In this document: piece after piece, positions 9,216 through 15,386 of the stretch | Layout of the letters: every line of letters begins with the position of its first letter | Numbering within the stretch: position 1 is the stretch's first letter | Source: UBA2357 sp041678045 | GTDB taxonomy: Bacteria; Pseudomonadota; Gammaproteobacteria; Burkholderiales; Rhodocyclaceae | Direction of reading: 5' to 3' | DNA length: 48,361 nt | NCBI GenBank assembly: GCA_041678045.1 | Contig: JBAYOV010000027.1 | Coordinates: 1 to 48,361 of the forward strand | Notes under the pieces: generated by a model | The model's database searches: none | Told to the model about the DNA's origin: nothing | The model's input: only the letters and a program-made list of their open reading frames with translations | Program-made: the position numbers and the translations under genes

Positions 9216-9242
9216 GTATCGGCGTGCGAGTGCGCAACTTTA
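9216..9242 (-). promoter_or_regulatory. Sigma-28 (FliA) promoter of the Aer-like receptor
   Basis: On the minus strand TAAAGTTG (9242-9235), an 11-base spacer and GCCGATAC (9223-9216) match the flagellar sigma-28 consensus TAAAGTTT-N11-GCCGATAA at almost every position. It lies 49 bases before the ATG at 9167. Confidence 0.85.
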
Positions 9243-9319
9243 ACTTTAATCCGCTCGGATCATTCACATTGCCCGGACCCTGAATGCCCTGTTTCCGTTC
9301 GCCTTGAGACGACCATACA

Positions 9320-9351
9320 AGCCTGTCGAAGGGGGTGGGGTTCGACAGGCT
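9320..9351 (-). terminator. 11-bp inverted repeat after the hypothetical gene
   Basis: AGCCTGTCGAA (9320-9330) and TTCGACAGGCT (9341-9351) form a perfect hairpin with a 10-base loop, 24 bases after the stop of the minus-strand gene ending at 9376. This palindrome with the flanking CACCACGAACGG resembles a dispersed intergenic repeat I associate with beta/gammaproteobacteria, so it may be both a REP-like element and a transcription end. It lacks a clear U-tract. Confidence 0.5.
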
Positions 9352-9375
9352 CACCACGAACGGGGTGTTGCATGC

Positions 9376-10134
9376 TCAGGACAGGATGGCCTTCAGCAGG
9401 GTGCGCAGTTCTTCGCGCACGATCTCGCGGATGCGCGATTCGGATACTGGCGGTTCGGCCGGTTCGGGTTGCGGCAGGGTGGCCAGTTCGCGGCGGACCA
9501 TCGCCAGGACGAGTGCATCGATCGAGGCTTCCGTGGGGGCTGCGGCCGTTGTGGATGGGGCGTCCTGGGCATCGAGCGGGGGGGTCGGGGGGGCGTTCAT
9601 CGGGTCGTCCTGTGGCGGTGTGAGCGGCACTTCGGCTTCAGCGTCGGTAAGTGGGGTAGGTGCGACGGACGCATCCGGCTCGGCGCTTGAGGTGTCCGCC
9701 ATGGGGGCAGGAGCGTCCGGTACGGACGGGGTCTCAAATTCCGCTTCCGGCATGGAGGGCTCATCCTGGGTCGGGGCTTCGGCCTGCGCGGGAGGCTCCG
9801 TGTCGGCGTCGGCATTGCTTTCGCTGAGGGTATCAGCGTCAGCGGGTTCGCCTGCGGGCGTGTTGTCCTCGTCGGGCTGGAGCGTGGCGGGGCTGTCGGG
9901 GGCGTTGTCCTGCTCGATGCGGAAGCGCTCAAGCTCGCCGTTCTCGATCCAGCCGGCCCATTCGGTGTACAGCGCGTTCTTGTCGTCCACACCGGGGATG
10001 GTTTCGTTGGTGAAGGCGGCGATGCTGGAAACGTCGTACGTGCGTCGCACATAGTCTTGCAGCAGGGGGCCGATGTCCTTGTTCTGCTTGGTGAGTGTGA
10101 TCAGTTTCAACAGGCCGTCGGGGGGCATGCTCAT
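9376..10134 (-). CDS. Hypothetical acidic, Pro/Ala-rich protein (252 aa)
   Basis: I do not recognise this protein. The start at 10134 (MSMPPDGLLKLITLTKQNKD) is chosen because ACAAGGAGAACAGC directly precedes it and because the longer upstream reading frame looks non-coding. An N-terminal ordered part (1-75) contains VRRTYDVSSIAAFTNETIPG and a WAGW motif. It is followed by about 120 residues of low-complexity, acidic Pro/Ala/Glu-rich sequence. The C-terminal 55 residues form a helical segment (ASIDALVLAMVRRELATLP, then SRIREIVREELRTLLKAIL) that could mediate oligomerisation. No signal peptide or membrane segment is visible. It ends at a hairpin (9320-9351). It lies 130 bases downstream of another unknown gene on the same strand, so the two may be cotranscribed. 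Confidence 0.7.
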   Translation of the reverse strand: MSMPPDGLLKLITLTKQNKDIGPLLQDYVRRTYDVSSIAAFTNETIPGVDDKNALYTEWAGWIENGELERFRIEQDNAPDSPATLQPDEDNTPAGEPADADTLSESNADADTEPPAQAEAPTQDEPSMPEAEFETPSVPDAPAPMADTSSAEPDASVAPTPLTDAEAEVPLTPPQDDPMNAPPTPPLDAQDAPSTTAAAPTEASIDALVLAMVRRELATLPQPEPAEPPVSESRIREIVREELRTLLKAILS

Positions 10135-10264
10135 GCTGTTCTCCTTGTCTCGGGTGAATGCTGCCAAGCAGGCCAACGGGTGGGCTGGCCTGCGCTCAAG
10201 TAGCTGCATTATGGAGGTTCGGCGGTGGCTTGTCCTGTCTGCGGGAACGCCTGTCAGCCGGTTT

Positions 10265-10936
10265 TCAGGCTTCGCACAGCGCTGCGGAGGTCCGGAAGCC
10301 GTTGCGTATCCACTGGCTGGCGCTGCGTGGGGTAAGCCGGAAGTCTGCGCTGACCCGCACGCGGGCCACGGCCTCGCCATCGGCATCCAGCGCCGTGAGG
10401 GTGGCGTGGGGGTCGTATTCGTCCGGTACGATGTCGAGATGGACCGCCCAGTCGCGGTTCAGCGCAGAGACGTTGACCTGCCTGTGCAGCATCGCCCTGA
10501 GCTGCCGGGCACTGCGTTGCAGGCTGTCCTGGGCGCAGCGGATCAGGCCCTCGACGGCATCGCGGTCCAGGGGGCGGGGTTCGGTGCTGTTCTGCAGCGT
10601 GCTCCAGGGCTGTAGCAGCACGGGTTCTGCTTCGCCGTGCCTCTTCACCTCCACCGCCCAGGCATGATCTTCTTCGGCAGGACTCACCCGCACCGTCCAG
10701 CCTTCGAGCTGCCACAGGCGCCTGTCCTGGCTGACGTCAGGCGTGGGCGCTGGCGCTTGGTGCGCGGAGGGGGCGGGGCTGGCGGTGAAATCCAGCGCCA
10801 GCGGCTCCGGTCCGGTGGTGCTTGCCTCTGCCTGCCGGGGAGGGGCGCGTCTTGTGCCACGGGGACTGCGCGCGCGGCGGGTCGGTCCGGGCGGGGTGGT
10901 GTCGGGCAGGGGCGCAAACAGGTCCAACTGGTTCAT
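10265..10936 (-). CDS. Hypothetical protein (223 aa)
   Basis: I do not recognise this protein. It begins MNQLDLFAPLPD, followed by a basic, Pro/Arg-rich unstructured stretch to about residue 70. A globular C-terminal part follows (WTVRVSPAEEDHAWAVEV, LQPWSTLQN, LDRDAVEGLIRCAQ, ARQLRAMLHR, then DWAVHLDIVPDEYDPHATL) with alternating strands and helices. There is no signal peptide, membrane segment or catalytic motif that I can name. It precedes the acidic hypothetical gene on the same strand. Its upstream region faces the divergent FliD-like gene. Confidence 0.65.
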   Translation of the reverse strand: MNQLDLFAPLPDTTPPGPTRRARSPRGTRRAPPRQAEASTTGPEPLALDFTASPAPSAHQAPAPTPDVSQDRRLWQLEGWTVRVSPAEEDHAWAVEVKRHGEAEPVLLQPWSTLQNSTEPRPLDRDAVEGLIRCAQDSLQRSARQLRAMLHRQVNVSALNRDWAVHLDIVPDEYDPHATLTALDADGEAVARVRVSADFRLTPRSASQWIRNGFRTSAALCEA

Positions 10937-11041
10937 GAGGGGCGACGGGTCGAAGCGTTGTGCAACAGGGTTGATTGGCTGTAATTTTATTCATTATCCG
11001 GTGTTGTGCAAGCGCCTCTTCTCTCACTGGGGGGGGGTCGT

Positions 11042-11065
11042 AATACAGCGTGTGAATACAGCGTG
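11042..11065. repeat. 11-bp direct repeat upstream of the FliD-like gene
   Basis: AATACAGCGTG occurs at 11042-11052 and again at 11055-11065, a 13-base period. It lies between the divergent genes starting at 10936 and 11162 and could be a tandem operator. No regulator can be named. Confidence 0.5.
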
Positions 11066-11111
11066 CGATACGGGCAAACGCGGGCAACCCCAAGGCAGTC
11101 GTGCCTGCGCC

Positions 11112-11120
11112 TGCTACACT
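11112..11120 (+). promoter_or_regulatory. Possible extended -10 promoter
   Basis: TG-C-TACACT (extended -10) lies about 42 bases before the ATG at 11162. No good -35 element is seen, so the call is weak. Confidence 0.25.
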
Positions 11121-11161
11121 GATTGCATTCAATACATCCATTCCAACTTCGGGAGCCCGTC

Positions 11162-12019
11162 ATGGACATCGATCTGGCCGCCTTTCGTCTCAATGCGCTG
11201 AGCCTGCTGACCAGCAGCGATGCGCCCGCGTCCCGGGTCGGCGGTGGGGGCAATGACTTCATGAGCGCATTGACCACTGCGCAGTCGGCCCTGCCGCAGG
11301 CTGCGGGGGGGCGCAGTGCGGCAGATGCGCTGTCCGGGTTGATCGGGGGCGGCGAGTCGTCGCGGGTGGGCGCGATGCTCGATCGGCTGGAGGCGAGCAA
11401 CTCGGCCTTTCTGCAGCGTTACAACGCCCGTGTCGAGGAGATTGGCGACGAGGCCACGGTGCTGAGCGCACTGCGCGAGCGGGTGGCGGAACTGGGGCAG
11501 GCCAGCGAGGGGCTGGAACGGCTCGGTAGCAGTGCGTCCGATGCGGACATCCGCAAGGCACTGGGCGACTTCATCGAGCGTTACAACGCCTGGGATGCAG
11601 AGTTCGATCCGTATTTCGAGAAAGGCGCGCTGCTCGACGAGAACAAGGCCGGCGAGGTGGCGCGTTTCTCGCTGCGTCGTGAAGTGAGCTGGATCTTTCA
11701 CGGGGCGGGCAATGGTGGCTTTGCGCAGGGGCTCACCGACATGGGGGTGAGTTTCACGCCCGATGGCCAGCTGAAGCTCGATGAGGCCACCTTCAATGGG
11801 GTGCTCGGTGGCAACCGCGAGGCGGCGCTCACCACCCTCAACAACATGGCCCGTGCCTTTGGCGATGCGGCCGAAATGCTCGCGTCCGACGGGCATCTGC
11901 TCGACCGGCGCATCGACAATGCCACCCGGGCGGTGAGTTGGGCGGCGGACAACCAGGCCAGCGTCGAGGCCGAGTTCGGCCCCGGCGCGGTGCGCACCCG
12001 CTTCGCCGGGCGAATTTGA
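11162..12019 (+). CDS. FliD C-terminal-domain-like protein (285 aa)
   Basis: The start ATG has GGGAG seven bases upstream. Residues about 130-270 resemble the C-terminal region of the flagellar cap/hook-associated protein FliD: FIERYNAWDAEF, GALLDENKAGEVARFSLRRE, LTDMGVSFTPDGQLKLDE, then FNGVLGGNREAALTTLNNM. The N-terminal 100 residues (Gly/Ser/Ala-rich, then a helical stretch) do not resemble FliD. The protein is about half the usual FliD length and has no signal peptide, as expected for cargo of the flagellar export apparatus. No fliC/fliS/fliT neighbours are present, so it is an orphan. It could be a flagellar accessory protein or a domain reused elsewhere. It is convergent with the beta-solenoid gene. 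Confidence 0.75.
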   Translation: MDIDLAAFRLNALSLLTSSDAPASRVGGGGNDFMSALTTAQSALPQAAGGRSAADALSGLIGGGESSRVGAMLDRLEASNSAFLQRYNARVEEIGDEATVLSALRERVAELGQASEGLERLGSSASDADIRKALGDFIERYNAWDAEFDPYFEKGALLDENKAGEVARFSLRREVSWIFHGAGNGGFAQGLTDMGVSFTPDGQLKLDEATFNGVLGGNREAALTTLNNMARAFGDAAEMLASDGHLLDRRIDNATRAVSWAADNQASVEAEFGPGAVRTRFAGRI

Positions 12020-12039
12020 CGCCCCGGTTGACGCCCCGG
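12016..12039. repeat. 12-bp tandem repeat at a gene end
   Basis: TTGACGCCCCGG occurs twice back to back; the first copy includes the stop codon of the FliD-like gene. It is probably slippage. Confidence 0.7.
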
Positions 12040-12080
12040 TCTGCCGCCCGGCGGTCTCCCCGTCTGCGTGAGGCTCGCCC

Positions 12081-12953
12081 TCAGCAGGGCGACGGCCCCG
12101 CCCACCAGCCGCTCATCAAGCCGTGTGGCTTGTGCGGGGCGCAGACCCGGGCGCTGGTTTCCCACGAGGCAAGCTGTACGTCCAGACCGGCAAACACGCC
12201 ATAGCCCTCGCCCGCGCGAATCCCTTCGCCGGCCTGCAGACTCTCGCCTGCGCGGATCGCGCCCCCTGCCTCGATCAGTTCGCCCGCCTTGATGCCCCAG
12301 CCGGCCTCCAGATGCAGTGCGCAGTGTATCGAGCTGCCCGCCACAATGCCGTGGCCGGCACGAACGCTGGCCGCCGCCTGCAGGCTGCCTCCGACGTGCA
12401 CGCCTTTGCCGCAGTCGATCTCCCCGTCGCCCTGAATGTCTTCGCCGACCTGCAGGTTGCCCGTGCAGCGCAGCCGGCCACCGCACAGCAGCTCCCAGCC
12501 CACCCGTGCGTCGCCATGGCACAGCAGGTCGCCGCGCACGCTCACGCCCCAGTCGGTGCGCAGGTGGCCTCCGGCCTCCAGGCGACCGCCCACCTGCACG
12601 CTGCCGCCGCTGCGCAGGTCGTCGCCCACCAGCAGGTCGCCGGCAGCGCGTATCCCGCCCCCGGCCCGCAGGCTTCCGCCCACGCGCAGCAACTGCCCGG
12701 CTTCGACGTTGCCGCGCACCCTCAGGCTGCCGGCAAACACCATGGCTTCGGTGTCGATCTCGTCGACTTCGCGCACCTCGTCGGTGGGGCCGAACTGGTC
12801 GAGCACCCAGCAGGCGTCGGTGACCCGGCCGTCGGCGACCAGTGCGTCGAGCAGCTCCTGATACCGGCTGCCATCGGAAAACTTGCGGATGAACCAGCGG
12901 AAACCGTCGGTACACGGGCTTTTTGATTTGAGAAAGCTACGGGTGAGATCCAT
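12081..12953 (-). CDS. Beta-solenoid (bactofilin-like hexad repeat) protein (290 aa)
   Basis: The start at 12953 (MDLTRSFLKSKSPCTDGFRW) is set by AAGGAG ten bases upstream. The first 65 residues are globular (FIRKFSDGSRYQELLDALV, CWVLDQFGP). From about residue 70 to 265 the chain is a run of short Gly/Val/Ala repeats with a period of about six (LRVGGSLRAGGGIRAAGD, VQVGGRLEAGGHLRTD, LHLEAGWGIKAGELIEAG). Such hexads fold into a beta-helix, as in bactofilins and related polymer-forming scaffolds. There is no signal peptide or transmembrane segment, so it is probably a cytoplasmic scaffold. The N-terminal domain and the length differ from classic bactofilins (about 110-180 aa), so the family assignment is open. 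Confidence 0.8.
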   Translation of the reverse strand: MDLTRSFLKSKSPCTDGFRWFIRKFSDGSRYQELLDALVADGRVTDACWVLDQFGPTDEVREVDEIDTEAMVFAGSLRVRGNVEAGQLLRVGGSLRAGGGIRAAGDLLVGDDLRSGGSVQVGGRLEAGGHLRTDWGVSVRGDLLCHGDARVGWELLCGGRLRCTGNLQVGEDIQGDGEIDCGKGVHVGGSLQAAASVRAGHGIVAGSSIHCALHLEAGWGIKAGELIEAGGAIRAGESLQAGEGIRAGEGYGVFAGLDVQLASWETSARVCAPHKPHGLMSGWWAGPSPC

Positions 12954-13475
12954 GAGCGCTTCACTCCTTGAACGTGTCGGGCGTGACCGGAGGCAATGTG
13001 ACGGTGACGCCGGGAGGGTGAATCGCAACCCGGTGGGCGGCAGGCCGATGATGAAGATGGATGTCCCATGACGGGCATGGGAGCGGGCGTGACGGCCGCC
13101 GGGTTGCACTTTGATCGGTGCGCACCGCCATGGGTGCGTCCGGGCAAGGTGCCGTGCGGGAGGCCGGGAAGGGGTTCAGTCCCTGAGCCTGTCCCGCACG
13201 GCCATGGAAAGCACGGCGGGTGACCCTGTACGCTTGAAGGCGAGTTGCAGGGCTGGTGAGCGCAGGGGCTCGGCCAGACGTGGCAGGACGACAGGAAGGC
13301 CGGCAGGGGCAGGTGAGACGGCAGGCATGCCGATGCGAACAGGGCTCAACGTGTCAGGAACAGGTGGCCATTGTAGTGCATCGGCGCGCAAAATGCTAAG
13401 CCGCCCCCGAGTCTGGAGGCGTGTTCGGGCATGGAATGCGGTAGCATGTACCGTCACGGACTTGGGGGTGGGGCG
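12954..13475. other. Intergenic region without a supported gene
   Basis: This is 522 bases between two divergent genes. I see one perfect 11-bp inverted repeat (13151-13161 and 13192-13202) and no convincing promoter. Reading frames crossing it look like shadows. One minus-strand frame ending at 13176 could be the eroded tail of a protein. Confidence 0.5.
13151..13202. repeat. 11-bp inverted repeat with a 30-base loop
   Basis: GCCGTGCGGGA and TCCCGCACGGC are perfectly complementary. There is no U-tract on either side, and the nearest genes start more than 190 bases away. The role is unknown. Confidence 0.6.
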
Positions 13476-14669
13476 ATGGAGCCAGGTGCTGAATGGAAGG
13501 CCGACATGCTGCCCGAGGGGACGGTGTGGCCGGATTATGGGCAGGACGGCATTTTTGCCCTGTCGCGCATTTTTGCCCGCCACCTCGACGGCGCGCCGTG
13601 GTCCTTGCCCGGGGGGCTGGACAGTTCGGGCGGGGTGCTGGTGTTCCTGCTCATCGATGGGCTGGGCGACCTGTTCCTGCAGACCCATGGCGCGGGCAGC
13701 CAGCTCGCGGCGCAGCGTCGGGGGCGGCTGACCTCGGTCTTTCCGAGTACCACCTCAAGTGCGGTGACCACGCTGATGACCGGGCTCAGCCCGGCGCAGC
13801 ACGGCCTGACCGGCTGGCATGTGTTCGATTCACGCTTTGGCGGCGTGCTGGCGCCCCTGCCCCTGACGCGGCTTGACAATGCGCCGGTGAAGGCCCGTGC
13901 GCTCACCCGGCGGCTGTTTCCCTACGACACTCTGTATCAGCGCGCCCGCCGGCCCTCGGTGGTGGTGTCGCCCGAGAAGATTGCCCATTCGCCGTTTTCA
14001 GTGCGCCATTCGCGCGGCGCGCGCATCCGCCCATACCCGGACCGGGACGAATCGGCACTGGTCAGCGAGGTGCGTGCTGCGGTGCGCGAGTTGACTGCGG
14101 CCGGCGGTGGGCTGGTGCATGCGTATTACCCGGATTTTGACGGCATCTGCCATGCCCATGGCTGTACATCGCCACATGCCCTGTCGGCTTTTGCGCGGGC
14201 CGATCACATGTTTGCGCAGTTGTGCGCGCAACTGGCCGGAAGCGGGGCGCAGGTGGTGGCGAGTGCCGACCATGGTTTCATCGATTCACCGCCGGATCGC
14301 CGGTTGCGCATCGATGAGCAGCCCGGGGTGCATCGCTTTTTGCTGCACCCCCTGTTCGGCGAGCGGCGTGCGGCCTTCTGCCATGTCGCGCCACAACACT
14401 GGCCCGCTTTCGAGCAGGCCGCGCAGGACTGGTTGGGCGAGCGGGGGCGCGTGGTGCGCAGTGCCGGGCTGCTGGCGCAGGGGTTGTTCGGCCCGCCCCC
14501 CCATCATCGACGGATTACCGAGCGCATCGGCACGCATGCCCTGTTGATGGCGCCGGGCTGGACGGTGATCGACTGCCCGCCGGACAAGACGCCTCACGAC
14601 ATGCTGGGCGTGCACGGTGGCCTGTCGGCCAGCGAGATGTGGGTGCCGCTGATAGCCTGCCGGCTGTAG
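13476..14669 (+). CDS. Alkaline-phosphatase-fold enzyme / type I phosphodiesterase (397 aa)
   Basis: The metal and nucleophile motifs of the alkaline phosphatase superfamily are all present. They are LLIDGLGD (first metal Asp), TSVFPSTTSSAVTTLMTG (Thr nucleophile region), YYPDFDGICHAHG (Asp and His ligands), ASADHGF (Asp-His pair) and GVHGGLS (last His ligand). The arrangement matches the nucleotide pyrophosphatase/phosphodiesterase (PF01663-like) branch. No signal peptide is visible, so it is probably cytoplasmic, unlike many relatives. I prefer the ATG at 13476 because GGGGGTGG lies just upstream; an in-frame ATG at 13431 is the alternative. The substrate is unknown. It is convergent with the DUF1178 gene, 30 bases away. 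Confidence 0.85.
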   Translation: MEPGAEWKADMLPEGTVWPDYGQDGIFALSRIFARHLDGAPWSLPGGLDSSGGVLVFLLIDGLGDLFLQTHGAGSQLAAQRRGRLTSVFPSTTSSAVTTLMTGLSPAQHGLTGWHVFDSRFGGVLAPLPLTRLDNAPVKARALTRRLFPYDTLYQRARRPSVVVSPEKIAHSPFSVRHSRGARIRPYPDRDESALVSEVRAAVRELTAAGGGLVHAYYPDFDGICHAHGCTSPHALSAFARADHMFAQLCAQLAGSGAQVVASADHGFIDSPPDRRLRIDEQPGVHRFLLHPLFGERRAAFCHVAPQHWPAFEQAAQDWLGERGRVVRSAGLLAQGLFGPPPHHRRITERIGTHALLMAPGWTVIDCPPDKTPHDMLGVHGGLSASEMWVPLIACRL

Positions 14670-14699
14670 CGCTGCGGTGGGGCGTCCGAGTGTCAGTGC

Positions 14700-15158
14700 T
14701 CAGTGCAGGTCTTCCTCTGCGGGGGGCAGGGGCAGCACCAGGATGCCTTCTTCGAGCAGTTCGCCCACTTCATCGCTTGAGGCCTGGCCGCGTATCGAGC
14801 GTTCTTCCGCCTCGCCGTAATGAATCTTTCGGGCTTCTTCCGCAAATTCCGCGCCCACGTCTTCGGCCTGCCTGCCGAGCATGCGCAGGCCGGAGATCAG
14901 TGCGGCGGCCAGCTCAGGCGAGGGGGTCGGGCGCGCGGCGGGGGCGCTGGCCGGGTGCGACTCACCTGTTCGGGGTGCGGCCGGGGCGCTTGCGCCGGTG
15001 TTGACATAAGGCGCACTGGGGCGGCGTTCGATGTCGGTCGAACCGCATACCGGACAGGCAATCTGCCCGGCTGCCGCCTGCGCGGCAAAGGCGTCGCCAG
15101 AGGCGAACCAGCCCTCGAACAGATGATTGGCCGGGCAACTCAGGTTCAGGACGATCAC
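14700..15158 (-). CDS. DUF1178 family protein (152 aa)
   Basis: MIVLNLSCPANHLFEGWFAS and CPVCGS are the conserved N-terminal features of DUF1178. The Cys residues are probably a zinc ribbon. After an Ala/Pro-rich linker (about 52-78) the conserved helical half follows: GRQAEDVGAEFAEEARKIHY, GEAEERSIRGQA, then ELLEEGILVLPLP. The start is GTG. The function is unknown; the family is common in alpha- and betaproteobacteria. No membrane or export signal is seen. Confidence 0.9.
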   Translation of the reverse strand: MIVLNLSCPANHLFEGWFASGDAFAAQAAAGQIACPVCGSTDIERRPSAPYVNTGASAPAAPRTGESHPASAPAARPTPSPELAAALISGLRMLGRQAEDVGAEFAEEARKIHYGEAEERSIRGQASSDEVGELLEEGILVLPLPPAEEDLH

Positions 15159-15307
15159 GGACGAATGCTTGCAAAAGAGGTCTGGAACGATCCGGATGAC
15201 GGGCTCCGGCTCACATGCTGTGGATGATAGCAGTTTGCGGGCGCAGGGCTGAGTCGGTGCATGGCATGACAGGGGAGGGTTCAGCTCGTGATCGAGCAGG
15301 TGCGGCG

Positions 15308-15323
15308 TAGCACTTAAGTGCTA
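15308..15323. promoter_or_regulatory. 16-bp perfect palindrome next to a sigma-28 promoter
   Basis: TAGCACTTAAGTGCTA reads identically on both strands and overlaps the first bases of the -35 element at 15322. It is an operator candidate for a dimeric regulator acting on the chemoreceptor gene. The regulator is unknown. Confidence 0.55.
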
Positions 15324-15348
15324 AAGTCGCGCAAGGCATGACCGTTAA
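15322..15348 (+). promoter_or_regulatory. Sigma-28 (FliA) promoter of the dCache chemoreceptor
   Basis: TAAAGTCG (15322-15329), an 11-base spacer and ACCGTTAA (15341-15348) match the sigma-28 consensus with exact spacing. Transcription would begin near 15356. That rules out the TTG at 15357 as a start and supports the GTG at 15387. Confidence 0.8.
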
Positions 15349-15386
15349 GAAAAACATTGCCGGATGCTTTGAAAAAGGGGATGACC

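Noticed and set aside
13176..13475. Minus-strand reading frame ending at 13176 with a protein-like tail (LAEPLRSPALQLAFKRTGSP)
   Set aside because: It has no credible start, overlaps the phosphodiesterase gene in antisense and matches no family I can name. It could be the eroded end of a regulator but cannot be supported.
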